In this document: piece by piece, positions 7,297 through 15,404 of the stretch
How the letters are laid out: each line of letters starts with the position of its first letter
How positions within the stretch are numbered: position 1 is the stretch's first letter
Source: Lactobacillus sp. MRS-253-APC-2B
Lineage (GTDB): Bacteria > Bacillota > Bacilli > Lactobacillales > Lactobacillaceae
Length of the DNA stretch: 41,411 nucleotides
Assembly: GCF_012843675.1 (NCBI RefSeq)
Contig: NZ_JABAFO010000015.1
Location: 1 to 41,411 of the forward strand
Direction: 5' to 3'
Notes under the pieces: generated by a model
The model's input: the letters and a program-made list of their open reading frames with translations, nothing else
What the model was told of the DNA's origin: nothing
The model's database searches: none
Made by a program: the position numbers and the translations under genes

Positions 7297-8703
7297 TCAG
7301 TCTTGCGCACCATCATCGTGATCATCCTTACGATCGCGCTTTGAACGGTATTTATGATCTGAGTCGCTGTCACTATCAACGACAGGTTTCTTCTTTGGCT
7401 TAATGTGAACGACCTTAAACTGACTGACGTAGGCGTTCTTAAGATCAAGTGGCGTAAAGCTGAAATCTTCGACTCTAACGGGTTGTCCCACCTTTAAGTC
7501 GTATTGTCGCTCCAGGAAAAAGCCGGTCAGCGTTGAAACGTCGGTTTGATCAAATTGTGGAATCCGCACGTCAAAGTAGCGCTCAAAGTCGTCTAATGGC
7601 ATCTTGCCGGATACCAGATAGGTTGAGTTGCCTTTGGAGTCAGGCTCCTTTTTTTCGATCATATCGGAAGAAACGTGATCAATTTCTTCGCCAACCGTAC
7701 CGAACAGCTCTTCATAAATGTCCTTATCGGTAATAATCCCGGCCGTACCACCGTATTCGTCTTGAACGACCACGATTGGCACCTGCTTTTTCATCATGAT
7801 CTGCAAGACATCGGTCAATTCTTCGCTTTGGTAGACGATCGGAATCTTACGCATGATTGAGCGGATCGCCTGTTTAGGATTGATCTGGTTTTGCCGCATG
7901 ATGTCATAGCTAAAGATGTAGCCTAAGATATGGTCTTTATCGTTATTGGCAACGACTGGGAACCGCGTGTATTTCTTTTGGAAATAAAGCTGAGCCGCAT
8001 CGGCAACGGTTGCGGTGATGTCAATGACGCTCAGTTGCGTACGGTCAACCATAACGTCATCAGCCACCTTGTCGTTCATCCGAAAGGCGCGTTCCATAAA
8101 TACGACGTCCTCTTTGTCCATTTCACCGGCACGCTCAGACTCTTGCGACAGGGTGACGATTTCATTTTGCGTGTAGATGTCTTCATCTGGATTGACTGAA
8201 AAGCCAAGCAGCTTGGTAATGATCTTGGCCGTCCAGTCAAACAGCCAGATCAGTGGGTAGAAGATCACGTGGAAGAACGTCATTGGGTGAGCAATGGCCA
8301 ACAGAATCTTAACTGGCTGGTCAATTGCCATGTTTTTAGGCACCAAGTCGGTAAAGACGGCGTGCAGGAAAGTAAACAGCAAAATCCCAATGATCGAGCT
8401 GAAATCGTTGGCTACGGCTTTAGGGAAGATGTTGGCCTTTTCCAAGAGCTCAGTGATGTAGGCTTCACCAATCCAACCTAAAATCAGAGACGTCATCGTG
8501 ACCCCGACTTGAGCCGTAGACAGGTATTCCGTCAGGTGCTCAATCATATTTTCGGCGCGCCGAACGCTGGATGTCTGTTTGAGCTCTTTTAATTCGGTTG
8601 GACGAACCTTGATCAAGGAATATTCCAACAGGGTAAACAGCGCTGCTAAAAGCAGAATAAATATAATTGTAAAAAGTGTTATGGGACTGGTACTAACTTC
8701 CAT
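7297..8703 (-). CDS. CNNM/CorC (hemolysin C family) membrane protein with CBS domains
   Basis: I place the start at MEVSTSPITLFTIIF (468 residues), after AAAGGAAA; a longer frame adds 21 residues with no ribosome site. The order is a DUF21/CNNM membrane domain with about four helices (roughly residues 8-190), a cytoplasmic CBS-domain pair (about 200-330, including RFPVVANNDKDHILGYI and VPIVVVQDEYGGTAGIIT), and a C-terminal CorC/HlyC domain (about 350-440, LVSGKMPLDDFERYF). The tail is charged (SDSDSDHKYRSKRDRKDDHDDGAQD). Relatives are implicated in magnesium efflux or homeostasis; the old hemolysin name is misleading. An extended -10 (TGCTATAAT) lies upstream at 8741-8749. It appears monocistronic. 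Confidence 0.88.
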   Translation of the reverse strand: MEVSTSPITLFTIIFILLLAALFTLLEYSLIKVRPTELKELKQTSSVRRAENMIEHLTEYLSTAQVGVTMTSLILGWIGEAYITELLEKANIFPKAVANDFSSIIGILLFTFLHAVFTDLVPKNMAIDQPVKILLAIAHPMTFFHVIFYPLIWLFDWTAKIITKLLGFSVNPDEDIYTQNEIVTLSQESERAGEMDKEDVVFMERAFRMNDKVADDVMVDRTQLSVIDITATVADAAQLYFQKKYTRFPVVANNDKDHILGYIFSYDIMRQNQINPKQAIRSIMRKIPIVYQSEELTDVLQIMMKKQVPIVVVQDEYGGTAGIITDKDIYEELFGTVGEEIDHVSSDMIEKKEPDSKGNSTYLVSGKMPLDDFERYFDVRIPQFDQTDVSTLTGFFLERQYDLKVGQPVRVEDFSFTPLDLKNAYVSQFKVVHIKPKKKPVVDSDSDSDHKYRSKRDRKDDHDDGAQD

Positions 8704-8785
8704 ATTTTGCAATTTTCCTTTCAAAATTAGCTTTGAGTTCATTATAGCAAATAAAAAGGTCAGCATTCAGCAAAATCGCTTTTTG

Positions 8786-8813
8786 TTGAACGAGAAATGG
8801 TCCATAATAGAAT
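8786..8813 (+). promoter_or_regulatory. Promoter of the FIVAR/AbiH operon
   Basis: TTGAAC (8786-8791), a 16-base spacer and TAGAAT (8808-8813), 38 bases before the ATG of the first gene. It faces the CNNM promoter on the other strand. Confidence 0.6.
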
Positions 8814-8851
8814 AAAATCATTTATTAATAAATAAGGAAGATGGTGAAAAA

Positions 8852-10105
8852 ATGACGGCTAGATTGATTGATGATGCGCACTGGCAGATTTTAGTTTCGG
8901 CAGCGCATCAAACCAAACAGAGCGCGCGCTATCAAAATGCCAGCCAAAAAGCGCCATTCGATGCCGCCTATGCACAGCTGGAAAACCTGGAACAAAATCG
9001 AGACGTTACGCTCGAACAGTTCTTAAAGGTTCAAGAAAGCCTGGCTCATGCGGTAACTCAGCTTAACGGGCAAGAGACGACTACTTTTGTGCTGAAGCAG
9101 GCAATCAGTGATGCGGAACTACTGATGGAAACAGCCCGTTACGTCAATGCCAGCCCGGCAGCAAAAGAGAATCTGGATACGGCTTTGCAGGATGCCCAAG
9201 CTATCTTGGCAACGGATGGCTTCGTGTTGCAGACAAAAGTGGACCAAACCGTTGAAAAACTGCAAAAATCAGCAACGGCACTGAGCGGTTTGGAGACTGA
9301 TTTCAGCCAGCTGGCTCTGGTTTTTAAAAATGCCCAGAGCGACTTAAACACGTTGCGTTATTTAAATGCCACGGCCAATCAGCGTGAAAATTTTGAAAAA
9401 TGCTTCAATCAGGCCAAGCAGCTGCTCAGTCAAGCTGCTGCCAATCAGGAACTGAATGCACCAGTGGCGGACCTGTCAAAGATGGCGCCTAATTTTCAGT
9501 CGGTCCCACAAGAAACAATTGATCTGACGGCTAGTGAGCTGATCAAGGCCCGCAATGCGCTCAACGGCAAAAGTAGCAATTTAAAATCGTTGCAAAAAGC
9601 GGTCAAAAAGATGAGCAGCGTTTCACAGACCAAGCGTTATCAGGATGCCTATGACTCTAGAAAAGCCGCGTTTGATCTAGCACTCAGCGAGGCTCAGACA
9701 GCGCTAAAAAATGAGAAGACCACCCAAAAACTAGCCGATCGTCTGGTCAGTCAGCTTAATGTTACTTATGAAACACTGAATGGCGAAGAAGTTGAACAGT
9801 TCATACCTGTTGTCAATTTTGAAAATGCAGATCAGGCAGTTGCGGATTCACCAGCTGACTCAGTAACATCTGAAAATACAGCTGCTGTGGCTGAACACGA
9901 TTCAGCTGCCACTAATCAATCTATTGAAGAACCGATTAAAGAACCAGGATCTGATTTTGCAGCATCAGATCCTTCAAAAAGTTCGACAGACAGCCAAGGC
10001 GTGGTCCAGACGGCGCCACTGAACAAGCCAACTCCACCGACCAAGGAAAGAACGGCTGCAACGGTACTTGGCAGTATGCTGGGCTTTAAGCGCGGCTCAA
10101 AATAA
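8852..10105 (+). CDS. FIVAR-repeat protein without secretion signal
   Basis: This 417-residue protein carries four helical repeats that look like FIVAR modules. Each has a shared core: ARYQNAS, ARYVNAS, LRYLNAT and KRYQDAY (near residues 27, 96, 166 and 263). Each ends in a short turn such as LNGQ, LSGLE, LNGKS or LNGEE. The last 100 residues are acidic, Ser/Pro-rich and probably disordered, ending in a small hydrophobic-basic patch (TVLGSMLGFKRGSK). FIVAR modules are known from giant secreted wall proteins, but here there is no signal peptide, no LPXTG motif and no clear membrane helix, so the protein should be cytoplasmic. It is first in a five-gene operon. The function is unknown; a scaffold or an envelope-facing structural role are both possible. 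Confidence 0.7.
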   Translation: MTARLIDDAHWQILVSAAHQTKQSARYQNASQKAPFDAAYAQLENLEQNRDVTLEQFLKVQESLAHAVTQLNGQETTTFVLKQAISDAELLMETARYVNASPAAKENLDTALQDAQAILATDGFVLQTKVDQTVEKLQKSATALSGLETDFSQLALVFKNAQSDLNTLRYLNATANQRENFEKCFNQAKQLLSQAAANQELNAPVADLSKMAPNFQSVPQETIDLTASELIKARNALNGKSSNLKSLQKAVKKMSSVSQTKRYQDAYDSRKAAFDLALSEAQTALKNEKTTQKLADRLVSQLNVTYETLNGEEVEQFIPVVNFENADQAVADSPADSVTSENTAAVAEHDSAATNQSIEEPIKEPGSDFAASDPSKSSTDSQGVVQTAPLNKPTPPTKERTAATVLGSMLGFKRGSK

Positions 10106-10121
10106 AGAAAGGAAGATCTTT

Positions 10122-10547
10122 TTGGAAAATTCGATTACGCCGGCAGAATGGCAAATAATGCGCGTGGCCTGGACGCTTGGTCACGTTACCAGCACGGAGA
10201 TGATCGATATTCTGCAGTGTAAGGTAGCCTGGAAGCCAGCTACGATCAAGACTCTTTTACGGCGCCTGGTACAAAAAGGTGCTCTGAAAACAACACGGGT
10301 TGGTCGAGCATTTGTTTATGAGCCTCAGGTTGAAGAACAGCCAACGATGAATCAAGCAGCTGATGAATTATTTGATAATCTTTGCGAGATGCATGTTGGC
10401 AAAACGTTGCTGCATGTAATTGAAAAAGCCACGCTCAGTCAGTCAGACATTAACCAGCTGCAAGATCTGCTCGCCAAAAAAGCTGCCACCGCACCAGCTG
10501 AGGTTCCGTGCAACTGTGTGCCGGGGATGCGCTGTCAAGAAGACTAA
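10122..10547 (+). CDS. CopY/BlaI-family winged-helix repressor
   Basis: The start is a TTG at 10122 after AAAGGAAG (141 residues); the upstream ATG lies inside the previous gene and lacks a ribosome site. The N-terminal 70 residues (PAEWQIMRVAWTLGHVTSTEMIDIL...TIKTLLRRLVQKGALKT) are the BlaI/MecI/CopY winged helix. The C-terminus holds CNCVPGMRC, close to the CxCx4CxC copper/zinc site of CopY but with the third and fourth cysteines reduced to one and shifted. Classical CopY controls copper ATPases, yet no copper gene is nearby. It most likely represses this operon; its signal (metal, redox or none) is uncertain. Confidence 0.8.
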   Translation: MENSITPAEWQIMRVAWTLGHVTSTEMIDILQCKVAWKPATIKTLLRRLVQKGALKTTRVGRAFVYEPQVEEQPTMNQAADELFDNLCEMHVGKTLLHVIEKATLSQSDINQLQDLLAKKAATAPAEVPCNCVPGMRCQED

Positions 10548-10581
10548 CCAGGAAAGCTGATTTAGAAGGGAAGTGTCGTCA

Positions 10582-11763
10582 GTGAATGTACCACCAGAGC
10601 TGGAGCGATCCTTGCCTGTTGATCATCATGATCATGACCAGCTGCTGGTCGTCATTGGCAATGGCTTTGACCTTTTTCATGGCTATAAGAGTCGCTATCA
10701 GGATTTTTGGCAGCAAGTCGGGACAACGCCTCTGGATGAGATCGTGCATTTTAATCGTCAGGCACGCGGTCAGCAGGTGCGTTGGTCTGATGTAGAGGCG
10801 CAGATTCGCGTTGCAGCTGAAAATGCTTATCAACTCAGTGCTACGCGCAGAATGCCTGGGGCTGGTGTCATGGTCCAGCAGCGCAGCACGCGGGCAATTC
10901 GGCGCTTTGAACATGACTTCTCGCGCTATTTACGAACAGAGCGCGAGCGCGTTTTGATCAGTGATCCGACGCGTTCACAGACCGCCCGTGAGTTGCTGAG
11001 TGAGGCTGGAGCCATTCTGAATTTCAACTATACCGATACGGCTACACAGCTGTATGACGTTTTGCCAGAAAATATCTATTACTTGCATGGCTCGCTTTTG
11101 GAAGGGCAAACGATTTTAGGCGTTGATAACGATGACGTCATAGCTCGTGAACCATATGAATATGCCAGCACGACCAAAGGATATCGTCGTGATATTCTTG
11201 ATTTTAAGCGTTGGTACTGGATAAAGAACAACTTTGGCCCGATCCCCGAAAAAACGCTGGCCGCATTTCGTGCCTACGATGCTTACTACTATGGTTGGCG
11301 TCGCCTTTATCCTGCGTTTGGCGACCATGAGATTATCTCATTGCTTTATACCTTAGACAGCGACATGCCGGTGACCAGTCGCTATTTTGCGACGCGGTTC
11401 TTTGAGCAGTGGCAAACCAGAAGACAGTGGCTGATTGATGCGATTGCCAGGCGCTGTGCCCAAAAACGAATTGATCAAAGTGTTTTGGACTATACGGCCG
11501 CGCATGCATTTCGGCCATTTAAAATCAAGCTGCCCAACGATGTCTATCCAGAAGACGTGGCTACGATTGCGATCATGGGCCATTCGTTGCGGGCCGATCA
11601 TGGCATCTTCAGTGATCTATTCAAAACGGCGATTCACTTAAAACGAGTAATTCTATTTATTTTTCAAAGAGAGCCACCGGAAGAATTAGCCTTGCAAAAG
11701 CATATGCTGACCTGGCTTTTGGGTGAGGGCAGTCGGGTTAAAATCATCACGGTTGAGTACTGA
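10582..11763 (+). CDS. AbiH-family abortive-infection-like protein
   Basis: I choose the GTG at 10582 (393 residues), 11 bases after AGAAGGG; another GTG at 10573 lies only 2 bases from it. Three family landmarks are visible: the N-terminal nucleotide-fold loop VVIGNGFDLFHGYKSRYQDF (near residues 23-42), a central FNYTDTATQLYD...YYLHGSL segment, and a late IAIMGHSLRADHGIFSDLF segment. This set (NGFD, NYT, LHG, GHSL) defines the AbiH family, which resembles SIR2-like proteins. AbiH was found in Lactococcus as a phage abortive-infection protein; its mechanism is not settled. It is the third gene of the operon. Family assignment is good; antiphage function here is an inference. Confidence 0.82.
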   Translation: MNVPPELERSLPVDHHDHDQLLVVIGNGFDLFHGYKSRYQDFWQQVGTTPLDEIVHFNRQARGQQVRWSDVEAQIRVAAENAYQLSATRRMPGAGVMVQQRSTRAIRRFEHDFSRYLRTERERVLISDPTRSQTARELLSEAGAILNFNYTDTATQLYDVLPENIYYLHGSLLEGQTILGVDNDDVIAREPYEYASTTKGYRRDILDFKRWYWIKNNFGPIPEKTLAAFRAYDAYYYGWRRLYPAFGDHEIISLLYTLDSDMPVTSRYFATRFFEQWQTRRQWLIDAIARRCAQKRIDQSVLDYTAAHAFRPFKIKLPNDVYPEDVATIAIMGHSLRADHGIFSDLFKTAIHLKRVILFIFQREPPEELALQKHMLTWLLGEGSRVKIITVEY

Positions 11764-11775
11764 AAGGAAGATATT

Positions 11776-12189
11776 ATGACGAAAATGGCAGGCAAATATG
11801 CGATTGAAACGCGTAAAATCGTCTATATGCCAGGTGACACGCTGAATCCGCGTGAAGGAATTGCCAATTGGCATGAGCTGCCTGAAAAGACCAGCTATGC
11901 CTGGCAGCAGGATCCGGTCTTAGAAACACCAGGGTTGACTCAGGTTACGATTGTCGTTGCCTATCCTGATGACTCGCAGGCTGCCGTTAAGGTTCCGGTT
12001 GAAGTATTGCCGCGGCCCGTTAAACAAAAAGGACGCAGTAAAAACGTCTCGATTCAAGTCGATCATCAAAACAAACGGACGCCTGGTACAATCCTAACGG
12101 GTAATCAGCGCGGTACGATGATGGATGCGTTTGCTGGTATTGGTCTCTTGTTTAAAGCAGCCAAAAAAGGTCTGCACCATCGTCATTGA
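11776..12189 (+). CDS. Small protein with a Rib-like beta domain, no signal peptide
   Basis: A protein of 137 residues, 12 bases after the AbiH-like gene, with RBS AAAGGAAG. The first 80 residues (DTLNPREGIANWHELPEKTSY...ETPGLTQVTIVVAYPDDSQAAVKVPVEVLP) match the pattern of Rib/alpha-like repeats: L.P...I.N...LP..T, then TPG....T..V.YPDGS...V.VPV.V. In known proteins this module is extracellular and occurs in tandem. Here there is one copy and no export signal. The C-terminal third is basic (KQKGRSKNVSIQVDHQNKR) and ends in a short hydrophobic stretch plus KKGLHHRH. Like the first gene of the operon, it uses a surface-type module in an apparently cytoplasmic protein. The function is unknown. 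Confidence 0.6.
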   Translation: MTKMAGKYAIETRKIVYMPGDTLNPREGIANWHELPEKTSYAWQQDPVLETPGLTQVTIVVAYPDDSQAAVKVPVEVLPRPVKQKGRSKNVSIQVDHQNKRTPGTILTGNQRGTMMDAFAGIGLLFKAAKKGLHHRH

Positions 12190-12219
12190 TCACGCAGCAA
12201 AAACGACTGGAGGGATAGC

Positions 12220-12906
12220 GTGCAAAAAAGCAAAACCAGCCTTAGTGAACTGATCACGCTGGAACGGCCCAACTGGCAACAGACGCAAAATAAGGCCACG
12301 TCAGCCAACGCGGTTACGACGCTTAAACAGGTTCATGAAATTGTTAATGGCCCAGCCAAGCTGTTAAGTCTGGATCTGGAGTTTTATAGTGACTGCCAGC
12401 CACAGATGCCGGGAACCACGCGCCTGGGTCAAATTGCTGGTCGCGTATATGGTGAAGATGACGCCTTTAACTATTACGTCTTTAGCAGCAGGATGACGGC
12501 CAAGGATCAGTTGAGTCTGTTGAAACGATTGGATCTGCGCTATTCAGAGGCCGAAAGACTGACGGTTGCCAGTGTCTTGAAAAAGGTTCTAAAATTTATC
12601 GATCGAGTTCAGCCCGACTACCTGGTCAGCTGGGACAATCGCCTGGATTTAAGCGTGCTTAATCAAGAAGCCAATCGACTGCAACTAGCCCAGACCAGTC
12701 GTTCATGGACCAGAATTCAGCCCTTGGATCTGGAAAAAATCATCAGCAGCGATGTTTTTGACAAAAGCTCAGGAATCAGCCTGGCTAGAATGTGTGACCT
12801 CTTGCGGCTGCAGCATCCCCAACCGCACCTGGCTGACCATGATGTCTTGATGATTGATAAGATCTTGCAGTTTTACGCGCTGGATCTTAATGAACTGCTG
12901 CACTAA
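12220..12906 (+). CDS. DEDDh-type 3'-5' exonuclease-like protein
   Basis: The start is a GTG at 12220 behind CTGGAGGG (228 residues). The RNase H-like exonuclease pattern can be read in order: D52 and E54 in SLDLEFY (Exo I), an aspartate in YLVSWDNRLDLSVLNQE (D139 or D143, Exo II), and H203 with D208 in HLADHD (Exo III, the H-x4-D of the DEDDh subgroup). The phrase SLARMCDLL...HLADHDVLMIDKIL resembles DnaQ and oligoribonuclease relatives. These enzymes trim single-stranded DNA or RNA with two metal ions. It closes the five-gene operon, 30 bases after the Rib-like gene. Substrate and role are inferred only from the family. Confidence 0.68.
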   Translation: MQKSKTSLSELITLERPNWQQTQNKATSANAVTTLKQVHEIVNGPAKLLSLDLEFYSDCQPQMPGTTRLGQIAGRVYGEDDAFNYYVFSSRMTAKDQLSLLKRLDLRYSEAERLTVASVLKKVLKFIDRVQPDYLVSWDNRLDLSVLNQEANRLQLAQTSRSWTRIQPLDLEKIISSDVFDKSSGISLARMCDLLRLQHPQPHLADHDVLMIDKILQFYALDLNELLH

Positions 12907-12941
12907 AAAATTCCCGCTCTCAGTTCGAGGCGGGAATTTTT
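12905..12941 (+). terminator. Terminator of the FIVAR/AbiH operon
   Basis: TTCCCGC (12911-12917) pairs with GCGGGAA (12930-12936), with flanking A and T runs extending the stem and a T tract after it. It begins at the exonuclease stop codon and may also serve the converging UbiB gene. Confidence 0.88.
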
Positions 12942-12960
12942 CATTATTATCATTATTATA

Positions 12961-14724
12961 TTATAAGCGTTTCTTATGATGTTTTTTAAGGTGATGATAC
13001 AGATCACCAATAAAAAGGCAGATGATCACGATGATGGCAATCGAATAGCCAGCCGTCCCCAGTTTAAAGATTGCGGGATGACCGCTGCTCCCCTCCACTA
13101 AAATTGAAGAGCCCAGAATGATGGCAGCCAAAACGATAACAATCAGCAGTCGATTCAGCATGCGTTCCAGATTGCGTAAAACGCGGGCTTGATCCTTGTA
13201 CTGAAAATTGATCTTGGCCTGACCGGTGCTTAAAACTTCCAGCAGATCATTAACGCGTGATGGAATAGCCGCCGAATCCAAAGCGGTCTGGCGTGCTTGC
13301 CAGATGCTTGCTTCAAGCGAGTCCCTCCAGTTGAAGTGCTTGAGCAGATATTTTTTAGCAAACGGCTTGGCAACTTCCATCAGCGACATTTCTGGATCCA
13401 AAGCAGCCACGATGCCCTCAATTGAGCTGAAGGCCTTGATCAAAAGCGTGACTTCAGGCTTAACTTGCAAGTTGTTTTGCCGACACAGCGAGATGATCTG
13501 AAACAGCATGGTAGGCAGATCGATGCCGCCCAAACCGGCATTTAGATAAGGACTTAAAAAACTGCCTAATTGACTGTAGAAATTTTGTTCATCGATTTCA
13601 CCAGTACGATTGCAGATGCCTAAAATAGCCTGACCAACCTGACGTGTGCTCTTGGTATTGAGCGCAATAACGACCTTGGCAATGCCATCCGTTAAAGCAG
13701 GCGAAAGACGTCCCATCATGCCAAAGTCAAGGTAGACCAAGCGAAAGGGTGGCAAGGGGTGTTCTTTTTGAATCTCAATCTCATTTGACCCGAGTTGTTT
13801 TTGATAGTCAAAATCCTTGGATGTGGCTTTTAATTTAGGATCATCGGGTTTGAGTTCATAAAACAAGACGTTACCAGGGTGCGGATCGGCATGAAAGAAG
13901 TGATCTGCAAAAACCTGTTTGATGAAGTTTTCCACCAGCACATGGGCTAGGTAGTGATTACGCTCCTTGATCTTAGCAGCAAGTTTTTCATCGGTAGGCT
14001 TTTTTTCGTTCATCAGCTGTTTGATGCTTTGTCCCGGCATGGCCTCATTGACCAGAATCTTTTGCGTACAGTATTTAGGATAGACTCTGGGAACCTCAAT
14101 GATGTCATAGTCATTGTTGAGCCGGTAGAACTCCTGACCGTTTTGCACTTCAGTAGTGGTGTCGATTTCATGTAAAAGCGACGTACTTAATTCATCCAAT
14201 ACTCGTTTGGGATCGATTACCGAAAAATCCATCGGCACGTGTTCAACCATCCCCAGCGCTCGTTTGAACAGTGCCAGGTCGGTCTGAATCAATTGGGTGA
14301 CGGCAGGATGCTGAACCTTGACAACGACATTGGTACCATCAAACAGCGTGGCATGGTGCGTTTGACCAATGGAAGCTGAAGCAAAGGGTGTTTTGTCAAA
14401 GGTTTTAAAAACTTCATCGATCCGCTTGCCGGTTTGCTCTTCAAAGGTTTGTTCAACGGTTTCATATGGATCGATGTCAACGTGATCCTGCAGCTGGCGC
14501 AGCTCTTTGATGTATGCCGGCGAGACTAGATCAGGACGCGTGGACAACAACTGACCGATCTTAATAAAGGTTGGTCCCAGTTCTTCCAAGGCTTGACGAA
14601 CCTCTTCAGGATGCTTTTGGCGATAGAAGTTGGTTAAAAACGAATGCTGATTTAAGACCTTGATGATCTGTTTGAGGCGAATCGTTTGGCTGATCGCTGT
14701 CTTTTCTTCGTTCAGAAAAATCAC
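12961..14724 (-). CDS. ABC1/UbiB (AarF) family atypical kinase
   Basis: This 587-residue protein shows the family hallmarks. The KxGQ motif appears in LGPTFIKIGQLLSTRPDL (near residue 50). The Ala-rich nucleotide loop is FASASIGQTHHATL, followed by the lysine strand VVVKVQHP. Further on are HADPHPGNVLF, the catalytic-loop equivalent, and VYLDFGMMGRL, the metal-binding DFG. Two transmembrane helices lie at the C-terminus (about residues 515-575). Family members are ATPases or kinases linked to isoprenoid lipid metabolism, best known from ubiquinone synthesis. Lactobacilli make no ubiquinone, so the role here is open; an effect on membrane isoprenoids is a guess. It is transcribed alone, from a -10 at 14751-14756. 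Confidence 0.93.
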   Translation of the reverse strand: MIFLNEEKTAISQTIRLKQIIKVLNQHSFLTNFYRQKHPEEVRQALEELGPTFIKIGQLLSTRPDLVSPAYIKELRQLQDHVDIDPYETVEQTFEEQTGKRIDEVFKTFDKTPFASASIGQTHHATLFDGTNVVVKVQHPAVTQLIQTDLALFKRALGMVEHVPMDFSVIDPKRVLDELSTSLLHEIDTTTEVQNGQEFYRLNNDYDIIEVPRVYPKYCTQKILVNEAMPGQSIKQLMNEKKPTDEKLAAKIKERNHYLAHVLVENFIKQVFADHFFHADPHPGNVLFYELKPDDPKLKATSKDFDYQKQLGSNEIEIQKEHPLPPFRLVYLDFGMMGRLSPALTDGIAKVVIALNTKSTRQVGQAILGICNRTGEIDEQNFYSQLGSFLSPYLNAGLGGIDLPTMLFQIISLCRQNNLQVKPEVTLLIKAFSSIEGIVAALDPEMSLMEVAKPFAKKYLLKHFNWRDSLEASIWQARQTALDSAAIPSRVNDLLEVLSTGQAKINFQYKDQARVLRNLERMLNRLLIVIVLAAIILGSSILVEGSSGHPAIFKLGTAGYSIAIIVIICLFIGDLYHHLKKHHKKRL

Positions 14725-14750
14725 GTCCTTAACTGATAGATAATAACCTT

Positions 14751-14798
14751 ATTATAGCAAAACAAGTACGCGTCGATTTACCGAAGCGTACTTGTTTT
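14751..14798 (-). terminator. Acetyltransferase terminator abutting the UbiB promoter
   Basis: AAAACAAGTACGC (14759-14771) pairs perfectly over 13 bases with GCGTACTTGTTTT (14786-14798), right after the acetyltransferase stop. The 3' arm supplies the T run on the minus strand. It runs directly into TATAAT (minus strand, 14751-14756), a good -10 for the downstream UbiB gene, whose -35 would fall inside the hairpin. Confidence 0.8.
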
Positions 14799-15332
14799 CT
14801 AGTCGAGATTCAATTCATAGACATTGCGCAGATCGCGATCAGTTGGTCCAGTGTAGACCTGACCACGCTTGATGAAGCCAAAGTTTTGCACCAGGTTGTG
14901 GACGCGGTCATTTTTGTCGTGAGTGGCAATCCGGAAATTGCGGACCCCGGCATCGTAGGCCAGTGTGATCATATGACTCATGATGTAGTTGGCAAAGTGC
15001 TTCCCACGGTACTTGCCTGAGATGGCAACGCGATGAATTGTCGCAAATGGGTGCCCAGGCCGGTTCCATTTACCGTTAACGATATGCATATAATGGGCAT
15101 CGCCTTGAGTCATCAAGGTTGCCGTACCCACAATTTCGTTGCCGTACATCAAAAGCCAGCAATAGCCCCCTTCAATGTCCATTTGAAAGGTCAGGCGCGT
15201 TGGGTAGCCATCTTCTCCCTGCCATTGTTCGCTCCCATCAGCCTTTAAAAGCGCGCGGGCATTTTCAACGATCTCCATTACCGTATCCAGATCATTTAGG
15301 TTTGCCTTACGCATGTAAATAGCTTCACTCAC
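14799..15332 (-). CDS. GNAT-family N-acetyltransferase
   Basis: I place the start at the GTG at 15332 (177 residues), 8 bases after AGAGG; the longer frame begins inside that ribosome site. The GNAT fold is readable: an N-terminal strand-helix (IYMRKANLNDLDTVMEIVENARALL), the central strand IVGTATLM, then IHRVAISGKYRGKHFANYIMSHMI, where the R/Q-x-x-G-x-G/A acetyl-CoA loop appears as KYRGKHFA. The closing part is AGVRNFRIATHDKNDRVHNLVQNFGFIKRG. It transfers an acetyl group from acetyl-CoA to an unknown small molecule or protein amine. It follows the VOC gene by 72 bases. Confidence 0.88.
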   Translation of the reverse strand: MSEAIYMRKANLNDLDTVMEIVENARALLKADGSEQWQGEDGYPTRLTFQMDIEGGYCWLLMYGNEIVGTATLMTQGDAHYMHIVNGKWNRPGHPFATIHRVAISGKYRGKHFANYIMSHMITLAYDAGVRNFRIATHDKNDRVHNLVQNFGFIKRGQVYTGPTDRDLRNVYELNLD

Positions 15333-15347
15333 TTTTTTCACCTCTTG

Positions 15348-15393
15348 AAATTTAAAATAAGCTTTAAAATTTTAAGCTATTTTTTTAAATTTG
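15348..15393 (-). terminator. Possible terminator after the VOC gene
   Basis: AGCTT (15360-15364) pairs with AAGCT (15374-15378) inside longer A/T-rich flanks that can also pair (AAATTTAAAAT with a T-rich right flank). The tract is AT only, so this is a weak call. Confidence 0.35.
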
Positions 15394-15404
15394 CCAAGTA
15401 AAAA

